Source of the DNA: Haloferax mediterranei ATCC 33500
GTDB taxonomy: Archaea; Halobacteriota; Halobacteria; Halobacteriales; Haloferacaceae
Direction: 5' to 3'
NCBI RefSeq assembly: GCF_000306765.2
Contig: NC_017941.2
Location: forward strand, 2,604,001 to 2,668,000
DNA length: 64,000 nt
Shown here: piece by piece, positions 54,252-63,930 of the stretch
How positions within the stretch are numbered: the first letter of the stretch is position 1
Layout: every line of letters starts with the position of its first letter
Notes under the pieces: model-generated
What the model was told of the DNA's origin: nothing
The model's input: the letters and a program-made list of their open reading frames with translations, nothing else
Database searches by the model: none
Program-made: the position numbers and the translations under genes

Positions 54252-55946
54252 ATGCGACACGCGGAGGGCCCACTGTGCTCGGTCGACCTCACGGCGTGGA
54301 CAGTCGGGACGACCGACATCGACGACGTACTCGAATCGTACCTCGGGGGTCGAGGCGTCGGGACGAAACTCGTCTACGACCGCGTCCCGTTCGACGCCTC
54401 TCCACTCGGTCCGGAAAATCGGTTGGTCCTCGCCGCCGGGCCGATGCAACAGTCTCGGATGAGCTTCACCGGCCGGACCAGTCTGACCGGCGTCTCACCG
54501 CTAACCGACGGGCTTGTCTCGTCGAACGCCGGAGGTTTTCTCTCGCGGAACCTCGTCGGGACGGGCTACGGCGCAGTCGAATTCACCGGCGCGGCCGACG
54601 AACTCCTTGCGGTCCACGTCCGACCCGATGGCGTCGAGTTCGAACCCGTCCCGGACTTGGAAGGGGAAGAGGTCCCTGCCGTTACCGAGTACGCAGACAC
54701 GGAGTGGGACCTCGACGCGGAACAACTCATCTGCATCGGACCGGCGGGCGAAAACGAAGTCCGCTTTGCGGCCGTGATGACGACCGAAACGCGGGCGTTC
54801 GGTCGCGGCGGTCTCGGGGCTGTGATGGGTTCGAAGAACCTCAAAGTCGTCACCTTCGAGGGCGACGACGCGCCCGACGTCGAAATCGAGTTCCCGAGCG
54901 AGGCGATGGATGTCCACCGCAAAGCCGCCACCTCGGACCACGCGATGAAGCGACAGGGAACGAACGCCGGTACCGACTACGCGAACGAAGTCGAGGCGTT
55001 GCCGACGCGGTACTTTTCAGAACGTGAGTTCGAGGGTGTCGAGGGAATCAACGGCGACGCCGTCGAATCGAAGAAGTACAAGAAAGGGACCTGCTCGCAG
55101 TGCGCCTTCGCGTGCAAACTCCCGACCAAAGACGAGGCGGCAGACATCGAAACCGAGGGGCCGGAGTTCGAGACGATGATGGCCTTCGGGTCGAACTGCG
55201 CCGTCGACGACATCGTCGAGGTGATGAAATCCAACGACCTGTGTGACCGCCTCGGCATGGATACCATCTCCTGTGGCGACACCATCGCGGCGTACCTGAT
55301 GGCCGAAGACGAGTTCGGCAACGTCGACCTGATTCACGAACTCGTCGAGCAAATCGGCTACCGCGAGGGCATCGGCGACCTGCTCGCGGAAGGGACCCAC
55401 CGCGCACACGAGGAACTCGGCGTCCACGATTGGACGGTCAAAGGCATGGACTTCCCGGCCCACGACGGTCGCCATCTCCACGGACAGGGTCTCTCCTTCG
55501 CCACGGCGAACCGCGGCGCGGACCACATGTACGCCTCGTTCTACGCGCTGGAGTACCCCTACGTGGAGAAGTCGAAAGCGGTCGAACCGCACGGTCTCGA
55601 CGGCAAGCCCGAACTCCTCGTGAAGAAAGAAAATCACAACGCCGTCCTCGACAGCGGCGTCGTCTGTAAGTTCTCGCGGGACTTCCTCGACGAGGAGACG
55701 CTGGCCACGCTGTTGGACACGACCTACGACCGCCTTCAGGACGTCGGAAATCGCATCGTCACCCTCGAACGCCACTTCAACAACCAGCGCGGCTTCGACC
55801 GTGACGACGATAGGCTCCCGTACGACCTCCCCGGATTCGAACACGCACTGTCAGAATACTACGAGATTCGCGGGTGGAGCGACGATGGAGTGGTTCCGGA
55901 GTCGGCAGTGGGTGGGACAAGTGGGGCGGCACCGGCGGACGACTGA
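54252..55946 (+). CDS. aor: Aldehyde ferredoxin oxidoreductase (tungsten-type)
   Basis: 564 residues. The AOR-N domain binds the bis-pterin tungsten cofactor (GGRGVGTKLVYDRVPF at the start; MSFTGRTSLTGVSPLTDG). The [4Fe-4S] cluster ligands are C281, C284 and C288 (CSQCAFACK) plus C472 (VVCKFSRDF). The motif TKDEAADIETEGPEFETMMAFGSNC is typical. It oxidises aldehydes to acids, passing electrons to ferredoxin, and could supply reduced ferredoxin to NirA; that link is speculation. The C-terminal tail is low-complexity. Confidence 0.93.
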   Translation: MRHAEGPLCSVDLTAWTVGTTDIDDVLESYLGGRGVGTKLVYDRVPFDASPLGPENRLVLAAGPMQQSRMSFTGRTSLTGVSPLTDGLVSSNAGGFLSRNLVGTGYGAVEFTGAADELLAVHVRPDGVEFEPVPDLEGEEVPAVTEYADTEWDLDAEQLICIGPAGENEVRFAAVMTTETRAFGRGGLGAVMGSKNLKVVTFEGDDAPDVEIEFPSEAMDVHRKAATSDHAMKRQGTNAGTDYANEVEALPTRYFSEREFEGVEGINGDAVESKKYKKGTCSQCAFACKLPTKDEAADIETEGPEFETMMAFGSNCAVDDIVEVMKSNDLCDRLGMDTISCGDTIAAYLMAEDEFGNVDLIHELVEQIGYREGIGDLLAEGTHRAHEELGVHDWTVKGMDFPAHDGRHLHGQGLSFATANRGADHMYASFYALEYPYVEKSKAVEPHGLDGKPELLVKKENHNAVLDSGVVCKFSRDFLDEETLATLLDTTYDRLQDVGNRIVTLERHFNNQRGFDRDDDRLPYDLPGFEHALSEYYEIRGWSDDGVVPESAVGGTSGAAPADD

Positions 55947-55989
55947 AGCGACGGTCCATATACAGTTGGGCTGAAATGTATGCCCAGCT

Positions 55990-56184
55990 ATGAAACGAAA
56001 CGCGAAGCTCACGTTCGTCACGAGCGCCCACCTCGTGTTGCTGTCGCTGTTTTTCAAACTGGAACCGGCCAACACCGATGCAGCGGGCTTTCTCGCCACG
56101 GCCGGGGTGGTCGTATTCCTCGCGGGACTGGCCCTCGAAACGTCGGTTATCTCGTTTAGCTCGTCGGATACTGAGTCGTCGTGA
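55990..56184 (+). CDS. Small two-helix membrane protein
   Basis: 64 residues: MKRNAKLTFVTSAHLVLLSLFF (first helix), a short loop EPANTDA, then GFLATAGVVVFLAGLALETSVI (second helix), and a polar tail. It is 43 bases downstream of aor, so it may be cotranscribed. No family was recognised. It ends before a duplicated fragment of the thiolase 3' end. Confidence 0.72.
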   Translation: MKRNAKLTFVTSAHLVLLSLFFKLEPANTDAAGFLATAGVVVFLAGLALETSVISFSSSDTESS

Positions 56185-56227
56185 GCGGTCGCTGCGTGGC
56201 AGTTCTGGCAGTCTAAAATCAGGGTAA

Positions 56228-56361
56228 AGAGGCCTTACCGGCTGAACTCTATTGCCGCACCGCTGCCACCTTTTTCCGGGATTCGCTCACGCTCATCCCG
56301 CAAAAATCTGGACCAAAAACCGCTTAGAGAGGCCTTACCGGCTGAACTCTATTGCCGCACC
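56228..56361. repeat. 34-bp direct repeats flanking a hairpin at the thiolase 3' end
   Basis: A 34-bp sequence beginning AGAGGCCTTACCGGC occurs at 56228-56261 and 56328-56361. The second copy contains the true last codons and stop of the thiolase gene; the first is a detached copy of that end. The 66 bases between hold a hairpin, TTTTTCCGGGAT (56271-56282) with ATCCCGCAAAAA (56295-56306), matching at 11 of 12 positions. Confidence 0.9.
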
Positions 56362-57468
56362 CTGACCGAACCCGACACAGAGCGAGGCGAGACCGCGGTC
56401 CACGTCGCGCTTAATCATTTCGTGGATAAGCGTCACGGGGAGGCGCGCACCGGAGGCACCGAGCGGGTGACCGAGGGCGATTGCGCCGCCGTTGACGTTG
56501 AGTTTGTCCTCGTCGATACCGAGTTCGCGACGGGAGTATTCGCACTGGCTGGCAAACGCTTCGTTGATTTCGACGAGGTCGTAGTCCTCGATATCGCTTC
56601 CGGCGCGTTCGAGGAGACCGCGGGTGGCCGGAACCGGACCGATACCCATCACGGTCGGGTCGACACCAGCGACGTTGTTGGTGCCGACAGATGCGAGTAC
56701 CTCGAGGCCGTGTTCGTCGGCGAACTCGCGACTCGTGACGAGAACGGCGGCCGCACCGTCGGTAATCTGCGAGGAGTTACCTGCGGTGACAGAGCCGTCG
56801 CCGGAGAACGCCGGCGGAAGGCCGCCGAGCGCTTCCAGCGAGGTGTCGTGGCGAATTCCCTCGTCTTCGGTGACGACGCCGTCGTCCGTCTCGATAGGGA
56901 CGATTTCGTCGTCGAAGCGACCGGTTTCGGTTGCCTCGGCAGCTCGCTCGTGGCTGCGGAGCGCGAAGGCGTCCTGGTCCTCGCGGGAGACTTCGTGTTG
57001 CTCTGCGACCTTCTCGGCGGTCATCCCCATCTGGAGTTGGAAGACGTTGTACTGCTCGCTCAGTCCGGGGTGGAGGTGCTGGTAGGAGTCGCCGTCCATC
57101 GGGACGCGAGACATGCTCTCGACGCCACCGGCGATGATGCACTCGCGGTTGCCCGCGGCGATGGCGTCGGACGCCGAGATAATCGCCTGCATGGACGAGG
57201 CGCACCAGCGGTTGATGCTCGTCCCGGGCGTCCCCTCGCCGAGTTTCGAGAGAAGCGCGATGACGCGAGCGACGTTGTTGTCCTGTTCGGCTCGCTGCTG
57301 GGCGACACCCCACATCAGGTCTTCCACGTCGTCAGCCTCGACATCGTGTTCGTCGAGGATGTGGTCGATGAGCGCGACCGAGAGGTCTTCGCTTCGAACG
57401 TCTTCGAAGACGCCGCCCGCCTTCCCGAACGGCGTTCGATATGCTGCTGCGATGACTGGTTCTGGCAT
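56335..57468 (-). CDS. Thiolase (acetyl-CoA C-acyltransferase)
   Basis: 377 residues. The nucleophilic Cys near residue 88 sits in [13 protein letters not shown]. The His of [16 protein letters not shown] and the second Cys in [15 protein letters not shown] complete the active site. It condenses or cleaves acetyl-CoA/3-ketoacyl-CoA, serving fatty-acid degradation or the first step of polyhydroxyalkanoate synthesis; the sequence does not decide. The promoter carries a long dyad around its TATA box. Confidence 0.94.
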   Translation of the reverse strand: MPEPVIAAAYRTPFGKAGGVFEDVRSEDLSVALIDHILDEHDVEADDVEDLMWGVAQQRAEQDNNVARVIALLSKLGEGTPGTSINRWCASSMQAIISASDAIAAGNRECIIAGGVESMSRVPMDGDSYQHLHPGLSEQYNVFQLQMGMTAEKVAEQHEVSREDQDAFALRSHERAAEATETGRFDDEIVPIETDDGVVTEDEGIRHDTSLEALGGLPPAFSGDGSVTAGNSSQITDGAAAVLVTSREFADEHGLEVLASVGTNNVAGVDPTVMGIGPVPATRGLLERAGSDIEDYDLVEINEAFASQCEYSRRELGIDEDKLNVNGGAIALGHPLGASGARLPVTLIHEMIKRDVDRGLASLCVGFGQGAAIEFSR

Positions 57469-57480
57469 GACACACTATCG

Positions 57481-57511
57481 GGGTTCAAACACCATAAATA
57501 GTTTAGAACCC
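57481..57511 (-). promoter_or_regulatory. Dyad spanning the thiolase TATA box
   Basis: GGGTTC-AAAC (57481-57490) pairs with GTTT-A-GAACCC (57501-57511), one bulged base. Between them lies CCATAAATA, which on the minus strand is the TATA element TATTTATGG, 26-35 bases before the start at 57468. A protein bound here would block TBP. Confidence 0.55.
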
Positions 57512-57607
57512 ATAATACGTCGTAAAGAGTTGTTTTGGGAGCAGTACGTGAAAAGCAGAAAAAATCGAGGAAAGCGGGAAAAGCGGGTCGAACGAAGTCG
57601 GCTCCCG

Positions 57608-57751
57608 TTAATCGGGTTCGACAGCGTGTCCTGATTCGTCCGCAGAAGCCGAGTCCGAATCGACCGTACTCACCGGGAACAGCTCAGGTGCGACATCGGC
57701 GGAGGCGTGTTCACGGACCGTATCTCCGAGGTCGAAATAGTCATCCGACAT
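57608..57751 (-). CDS. 47-residue acidic miniprotein coupled to nirA
   Basis: Reads MSDDYFDLGDTVREHASADVAPELFPVSTVDSD and continues with Ser/Ala/Glu to a TAA complementary to 57608-57610. Its ATG lies two bases after the nirA stop codon, so it is almost certainly translated by coupling. It is soluble and very acidic, with no Cys, so no iron-sulfur or zinc role is likely. No family was recognised. It could be a small accessory or regulatory subunit of the nitrite reductase step. Confidence 0.62.
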   Translation of the reverse strand: MSDDYFDLGDTVREHASADVAPELFPVSTVDSDSASADESGHAVEPD

Positions 57752-57753
57752 AC

Positions 57754-59514
57754 TCAATCACTCGTCATCGGTTGCTCCGTCTTCGGGGGTTCGTCCTCGT
57801 CGGCGAAGGGGTACCAAGACTGCTTCGCGTCGTGCATGTAGGGGGCTTCGAAGTCCGTCTCAATGGGTTCGCAGTACTCGGCGACGGCGTCGGGTCCTTC
57901 GGCTTCGACCCACTGCCGGAACGTCTGTCCGGCGGTTCGGTGGGCGGCGAACGCCTCGACTAACGATGCGATGGCCCCGGGAACCTCGTCCGCGGGAACG
58001 CGCTGGTGAATCCACTCGACGAAGGAAGGTTCGTCACCGATACCGCCGCCGACGCCGATATCCATCGCCTCGACCATCTCGCCGTCTTTCTGCGCGCGCA
58101 TCCCGAACAGGCCGATATCGGCCGTGTTCGCCTGTCCACAGTCGGCGGTACAGCCCGAATAGTGAATCTTCAACTGGTGGACGTCGTCGGGAACCTCGAC
58201 ATTGTCTCTGAGCCAGCGAAGCATCCGGGCCGTCCGCGCCTTCGTCTCGGTGAGCGCGAGTGAACAGAACTCCGTCCCGGTACAGGCGACGGTCCCGCGC
58301 TGGAACGGGTTCGGCTCCGGCGTGTGCTTCGAGAGGAGCGGTTCGGCAAGCAAGTCGTCGAGAGCACCTGCCGGAACGTCCATCACGATTGGATTCTGTC
58401 GGCGAGTGAGTCGTATCTTGCCAGAACCGTACTTATCGGCGAGGTCGGCTAGTTCGAGCGCGTCCGCCGCAGTAAGTCGGCCGACCGCGACGCTGAGTCC
58501 GACGTAATACCGACCGTCAGATTGCTCGTGAACGCCGACGTGGTCGGACTTGCCTGCCGACTGCGGTCGACCCGCATTGTAGGTGTACTCGTCGCGGATG
58601 TCCTCTCCTGCCGACTGGAGTTCGAAGTCGAGGTACTCCGATTCGAGTCGGTCGCGTATCTTTTCCGTTCCCCAGTCGTCGACGAAGAATCGACTGCGGG
58701 CGCGGGCGCGAACGTCCCGGTTCCCGTGGTCGTGGTAGAGTTCGACGAATCCGCGAACCACCTCGTAAGCACGCTCTTCGTCGGCGACGAACACGTCGAG
58801 GCTGCGTGCAACGCGCGGTTTTCGAGAGCCGAGACCACCACCGACGCGGACGTTGAAGCCCGTGATAACCTCTCCGTCGACCTCTTTCCGGGCGGGTTCC
58901 AGTCCGATGTCGTTTATCGAGTCCTGTGCGCAACCCTCCCGACAGCCGGTGACGCTGATGTTGAACTTTCGAGGCATGTTCGACAGCGCGTCGTCCTCGC
59001 GGAGTTCCGACTGGAACCGGTCGAGAAGTGGTTTCGATTCGACCAGTTCGTGGGTGTCCTTTCCGGCGACCGGACAGCCGGTGATGTTCCGCATCGTGTC
59101 GCCACCGGCGGACCGTGAGGTCACACCGACGGATTCCAGCTGCTCCCAGATTTCGGGGATATCTTCGAGTTCGAGCCAGTGGAGCTGAATCGACTGGCGC
59201 GTCGTCAAGTCCACCCACCCGTTTCCGAACTCGGGGTTGTCGACGGGGCCGGTGGCATAGTCGCGTGCCACCTCGGCAATCGTCCGGAGTTGTCCGGGTT
59301 CGAGAACGCCGTTCGCGTTCGTCAGCCGCATCATGAAGTACGACTCCTGACCCGTCCGCTGCTGGAAGACACCCCAGAACTTGAAGCGAGTGAACCACTT
59401 GTCACGCTCGTCTTCCGGAATCGACTCGAAGCCCTCCTCGGCGAACGCCTCCAGTTCGTCGCGAACCGCGTCGCCGTAGAGGTCCGATTTCCACTGTTCC
59501 TTCTTACTCGCCAT
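57754..59514 (-). CDS. nirA: Ferredoxin-nitrite reductase
   Basis: 586 residues, corresponding to NasD in Haloferax mediterranei nomenclature. It reduces nitrite to ammonium with six electrons from ferredoxin. The siroheme-[4Fe-4S] ligands are C411 and C417 (ACTGTEFCSLA) and C455 and C459 (GCTADCGQANTAD). The two NIR_SIR repeats with ferredoxin-like half-domains surround them (MRLTNANGVLEPGQLRTIAEVA; HVGVHEQSDGRYYVGLSVAVGRL). It has its own AT-rich promoter with two dyads, apart from nasA-nasB-mobA. Confidence 0.95.
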   Translation of the reverse strand: MASKKEQWKSDLYGDAVRDELEAFAEEGFESIPEDERDKWFTRFKFWGVFQQRTGQESYFMMRLTNANGVLEPGQLRTIAEVARDYATGPVDNPEFGNGWVDLTTRQSIQLHWLELEDIPEIWEQLESVGVTSRSAGGDTMRNITGCPVAGKDTHELVESKPLLDRFQSELREDDALSNMPRKFNISVTGCREGCAQDSINDIGLEPARKEVDGEVITGFNVRVGGGLGSRKPRVARSLDVFVADEERAYEVVRGFVELYHDHGNRDVRARARSRFFVDDWGTEKIRDRLESEYLDFELQSAGEDIRDEYTYNAGRPQSAGKSDHVGVHEQSDGRYYVGLSVAVGRLTAADALELADLADKYGSGKIRLTRRQNPIVMDVPAGALDDLLAEPLLSKHTPEPNPFQRGTVACTGTEFCSLALTETKARTARMLRWLRDNVEVPDDVHQLKIHYSGCTADCGQANTADIGLFGMRAQKDGEMVEAMDIGVGGGIGDEPSFVEWIHQRVPADEVPGAIASLVEAFAAHRTAGQTFRQWVEAEGPDAVAEYCEPIETDFEAPYMHDAKQSWYPFADEDEPPKTEQPMTSD

Positions 59515-59595
59515 GGCCGACCACCAGTGGGCATTCGTCCACTAATCGAGCGCATCTAATTCCGAACACAGTCATGTTACGTGATAACACTGCAG

Positions 59596-59622
59596 ACAAC
59601 GATACATAATACTACTCGTTGT
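59596..59622 (-). promoter_or_regulatory. Dyad around the nirA TATA-like element
   Basis: ACAACGA (59596-59602) and TCGTTGT (59616-59622) are perfect complements enclosing TACATAAT; on the minus strand ATTATGTA is the best TATA candidate, about 90 bases before the nirA start. It is a plausible operator for nitrogen control. Confidence 0.5.
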
Positions 59623-59669
59623 CAAAACACACAAATGACCTCAATTTCAGAATATTTTCCAATTTATAA

Positions 59670-59690
59670 CCATATATTCCGAATATAAGG
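59670..59690. promoter_or_regulatory. Upstream dyad in the nirA promoter region
   Basis: CCATATATTC (59670-59679) and GAATATAAGG (59681-59690) match at nine of ten paired positions around a single central C. It lies in the roughly 260-base AT-rich gap between nirA and mobA, which otherwise shows no gene. Confidence 0.45.
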
Positions 59691-59776
59691 TTGTATTCTG
59701 ACCAAGTATTGGTTCTTTTTCTTCACAATCAGAACTCAAGTTCGTGGACAATCATTACCATTCTACGAGGGAGCAA

Positions 59777-60409
59777 TCAGCGCCGGGAGGAGAGCGCGCG
59801 CAGGTCGTCGATAGTATTCACGTTGGAGAACGCGTCTAAACCGGCGTGTGCCTGCACTTCGCGCCCGTCCAAGACGTTCACACCGAGCGTGGACATCACA
59901 TCCTTGAGTCGGTCGCTTCCCGCCCGAATCGTCTCGGTACAGGCGACTTCCCCGGCGCGACAGTGAACGACCGAGGGTAGCGGGACGGGAGTCTCGGAGA
60001 CAGACGGAATCACGCCAGTTCCGCCCTGAACTCGGCCGAAGAGGTGCGAGATAAAGCCGGTCGGGACGAGCGGCATGTCACACGGGAGAATGGCCGCGTA
60101 CTCGGCGTTCGAAGCTCGTACTGCGGTCCTGAGGCCGAAGACGGGACCATGGTCTGGGTGAGAGTCCTCCGCGAACCGGACATCGAAGTCCGACAGTGCG
60201 GCGGCAAACGTGTCTCGTTGGTCGGCGCGGCAGTTGATGACGAGTTCGTCGACGGCGGGGTCGAGAGATGCCGCAACACGGTGAATCATCGGTCGTCCGC
60301 CGACCGGTGCAGTCGCCTTGTCGATGCCGTCGAACCTTCTTGACCGACCACCCGCGAGGATGATGCCGGCGCGGCCCGTGTCGAGGTTGCGGGAGGACTG
60401 TTCGGCCAT
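59777..60409 (-). CDS. mobA: Molybdenum cofactor guanylyltransferase
   Basis: 210 residues; NasC in Haloferax mediterranei nomenclature. It transfers GMP from GTP to molybdopterin, making the MGD cofactor of NasA. The GTP-binding N-terminus is AGIILAGGRSRRFDGIDKATAPVGGRPMIHRV, and the metal-binding acidic site is AAILPCDMPLVP. It is the last gene of the nasA-nasB-mobA operon, three bases after nasB. Confidence 0.93.
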   Translation of the reverse strand: MAEQSSRNLDTGRAGIILAGGRSRRFDGIDKATAPVGGRPMIHRVAASLDPAVDELVINCRADQRDTFAAALSDFDVRFAEDSHPDHGPVFGLRTAVRASNAEYAAILPCDMPLVPTGFISHLFGRVQGGTGVIPSVSETPVPLPSVVHCRAGEVACTETIRAGSDRLKDVMSTLGVNVLDGREVQAHAGLDAFSNVNTIDDLRALSSRR

Positions 60410-60412
60410 TGT

Positions 60413-61726
60413 TCAGTCGTCGCTCTGACTGGACTCGAAGCGACTCCCGTCGAAGAAGCCGTCCACGTGGGCGCGACTCGCGATATGCGGACGCGAGATG
60501 AACGCGTTCAACGCGAGTATCGGAATCATGAGCGCCGCCACGATGACGTAGCCCGTGTGAATCATCCCTTCCGCGGCGGCGAACGAGTAGACGAGCGGGA
60601 ATCCGATGCCGCCGAAGGTTCCGATTCCGCCCACGATACCGGCGGCAGCGCCCGACCGGTTCGGGAACATGGCAGGGACTTGCGCGAATATCGCACCCTC
60701 CGTGAACGCGCAACTCATCCCGACGAGGAAGCCAGCTGCGACGGTCAGGAGGACGTTTCCAGTCTGCCCTGCGAAGGTGAGTCCGGTCATCGAGACGACG
60801 ATGAACGTCATGCAGAGGACAGTCCACTGCTCCCGGTAGCGACCCGCGAAGAACGGGAGAATGTCGCGCTGGTCGCGAACGAGGCGGTCGGAGACGTAGC
60901 CGCCGATTGGCCGAAGCAACCCGGCAGCGAGCGAGAACGTCGCCGCGAAGGTGCTGGCGATGACGAGGTTCGAACCGAATCCTTCGCGGAAGTACGTCGG
61001 AAGCCAGCCGTTCATCGAGATTTCGAGCCCGAAGCTCATCACGTAGCCGAGTGCGAGCGCGACGACGCCGTAGCGGGTCGCTGTGTGGACCCACGTCGAG
61101 AGCGTCGCCGACTCGCTGGTGGCCGCTGCACGGGCTTTCGTGGCGGCGTCCTGTCCGAAAACGACGTAGACGATGGCCATCAGGATGGCGACGACACCGG
61201 TGTAGAAGAACGCCGCGCGCCACCCGGTCGAAAACAGCGGGCCGCTCCAGTTCCCGAACGCCCGCGGGAGGATGAGCGCACCCCCCGCGGCACCGGCATT
61301 GCCGATACCCGCGTAGATGCCCTCGGCAGTCCCGAGTTCCTCCTCGGGGAACCACTGGGAGACGTGCTGGATACCGACGACGAAGGTGATACCCGCCGAG
61401 GCGACGACGACCCGTTCGACGAAGAACACCTCGTACGAGGTCGCGAACGCGCTGGCCATGCTGAATATGCCGACGTAGGCGAGGACGATACCGAACACCG
61501 TCGAAGCGCCGAAGCGGTCCGAGAGCCAGCCAGTGAGAATACGCCCCGGCGGTGCCGACCAGATGGCGGCGCTGGCGAGAATGCCGAGGTCGGTGAGCGA
61601 GAGTCCGAACTCCGCGGCGATTTGCCCCGTGAACGGGGCGAACGAGAACCAGATGAGAAACGAGAGGTTGAACGCCGCGGTGGCGAGGACGAGCGTCCGC
61701 CACCGAGTCATCTTGACGAGACCCAT
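60413..61726 (-). CDS. nasB: Nitrate transporter (NNP-type MFS)
   Basis: 437 residues with 12 predicted helices. Both nitrate signatures of the NNP family are present: [15 protein letters not shown] in TM5 and [18 protein letters not shown] in TM11. It imports nitrate (or exchanges nitrate and nitrite). Its ATG overlaps the last base of the nasA stop codon (TGATG), so translation is coupled. Confidence 0.95.
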
Positions 61727-63852
61727 CAGTCGCTCACCTCCGCCGCGAGAAAGTCAGCTTTGGCGGGTGCATCGGGATGCACAAAGCGGACCGCACACTG
61801 TTTGAAGTTCGGTTCGTTCGACTGCGGGTCGACTGCGGGGCTGGTGAGTTGGTTGGTCATTGGGTGGTGAATCGAAAGCCAGACGAGTCCTGGCGGGACA
61901 GCGTCGTCGCGGTCGAGCGTCACGGAAACGGACGCGCGACGCGAGACAACGGTAGTTCGAAGCTCGCCGTCCGTGTCGGCGACTGCGTCGTGATACGTGT
62001 CGACGGTCTCGGGGTTGACGCGGGCAACCGGCTCTTCCGGCGTGTCGCTCCGTGAGCGAACGCCGGTGTTGTACCCGTCGGCCTCGCGGCCGGTCGTAAG
62101 CGTCAGCGGGTAGTCGCCGTCAACCGGCTCGGGCAGCGGTTCCCCATCGAGTGTGCTGAATCGAGCTTTCCCCGATGGCGTCGGGAACGTCCAGCGCGAA
62201 GTGCTGGGGTCGTAGTACCGGTAGCCCGCGTCACTGTTCGGTTCCGGAGCGGGCCAGCGGACGGCACGCTCGCCGTCGAGCCGGGTGTACGAGATGCCGG
62301 AACAGTCAGCGTCGGTTCCCTCCGTGAGCGCGGCGAACTCGTCGAATATCGCGCTGGGGGAGACGGGTGGCCGAGGGAGGAGACCGGGGGCAACCCGAGC
62401 GGCCACATCGGCAATAATGTCGAGGTCCTGTCGGACGCCGGGAGGCGTCTCTGTGGCCGCGCGGATGCGCGAGACCGTCCGCTCCATGTTCATCGCCGTC
62501 CCCTCGGACTCGCCCCACGTCGCGGCCGGAAGCACTACATCGGCGAGTTCAACCGTATCCGACCGGAAGGCGTCTTGCACCACGAGGAACGAGTCGCGGA
62601 GAACCTCGCGAGCAGCCGTCGCATCCGGGAACCCGGCGAGTGGGTTCGTCGCAACAGTCCAGACCACGGATGGCGACGAGTCGAGGATGCCCACCGGACC
62701 CGGTCCGCTGTCGTCGGGGAGTCGAGAGACAGGAACGTCCCACGCCTCGGCGACCGCTCGGCGGTGGTCGGGATGTTCGAACGGTCGGTGACCGGACCAC
62801 GTTCCTTTCGAGGAACAGACTCGCGTCCCCATCGAGTTCGCTTGACCGGTGAGCGAGAACGGACCGGTTCCCGGACCGAGGTTACCCGACGCGAGACAAA
62901 GATTCACGAGCGCACCGGCGGTTGCGGTACCGCGGACGCTCTGATTCACACCCATCCCCCAGTAGATGAGCGTCGGCGCGTCGAGCAGTGCAGCCAGTTC
63001 CTCGACTGTGTCGAGCGAGACGCCAGCGCGGGCCGCCGCGTCCGTGACCGACGGGAGTGCAGAGACGACGTCGTCGAACCCCTCGGTGTTCGAGCGGACG
63101 AACGACTCGTCGATTTGGTCGGTATCGACGAGGTGCCGGAGGATGGCGCGGGCCAGCGCGAGGTCACCGCCGGGCGCGACAGAGACGTGGTCGTCTGCGA
63201 CCGCCGCAGTCTTCGTCTCGACGGGGTCGACCACGACGAGTCGACCGTCTGTCGCCGACTGCCGTATCCAACGGAACATGACAGGATGGGCAACTGCGGG
63301 GTTCGCACCCCAGACGAGGTGTGTCTCGGCGTTCGGGATATCGTCGTACGTCGGTGGGGGCGCATCGCTCCCGAACGCCCGATAGTACGCTGTGACTGCG
63401 CTCGCCATGCAGAGTGTCGTGTTCGCGTCGTAGTTTCGGGTCCCAATGCCGGCACGAGCGAGTTTGCCGAGCGCGTACGCGGCCTCGTTCGTCTGCTGGC
63501 CGCTTCCCAGAACCGCGACCTCGTCCGGGTCGGTCGCCACCGCTGTTCGGATGGTAGCGCCGACACGGGCCATCGCGTCCGACCACGAGGTCTGTACCAG
63601 TTCGCCGTCCTCCCGGACGAGCGGCCGAGTAAGCCACTCGCCAGCAGGGTCTGCCGACTCGCGGATGCCACGACCGCACGCCAGTCCGTTGTTTACCGGA
63701 TGTGAGGGGTCGCCACGAACTGTTTCGAGACCGTACGCGTTTTCGGACCCAAGGTGAACGTGACCACACCCCACAGCACAGCGCATACAGGTCGTCGGGA
63801 CTTGTTTCGTCACGTGGTTCACCACCGACAAGAATCGGAGATTCCGGGGCAT
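61726..63852 (-). CDS. nasA: Assimilatory nitrate reductase, molybdenum subunit
   Basis: 708 residues if started at 63852. It reduces nitrate to nitrite in the cytoplasm. The N-terminal [4Fe-4S] site has C22, C25, C29 and C59 ([19 protein letters not shown]). The molybdopterin oxidoreductase domains follow, then a dinucleotide-binding C-terminal domain ([16 protein letters not shown]). There is no C-terminal NADH or extra iron-sulfur domain, so ferredoxin is the likely donor. GTG 63882 and GTG 63822/63825 are alternative starts; similarity to relatives begins near VPTTC, favouring a short leader. Confidence 0.93.
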
Positions 63853-63871
63853 TTGTGCAATTTTTCCATGT

Positions 63872-63930
63872 ATGATGAACACATCATTTCACTATCTTGG
63901 CTCATACTGGTGAAAGGAGAACATAAAATA
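63872..63930 (-). promoter_or_regulatory. nasA promoter: TATA box and hairpin
   Basis: On the minus strand TATTTTAT (63923-63930) is a good TATA element, placing the transcript start near 63900. ATGATG (63872-63877) and CATCAT (63882-63887) form a small dyad in the leader or at the start. The remaining bases to 64000 are AT-rich, with a second TATA-like TTTATTAAA near 63940, and hold no gene. Confidence 0.5.
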
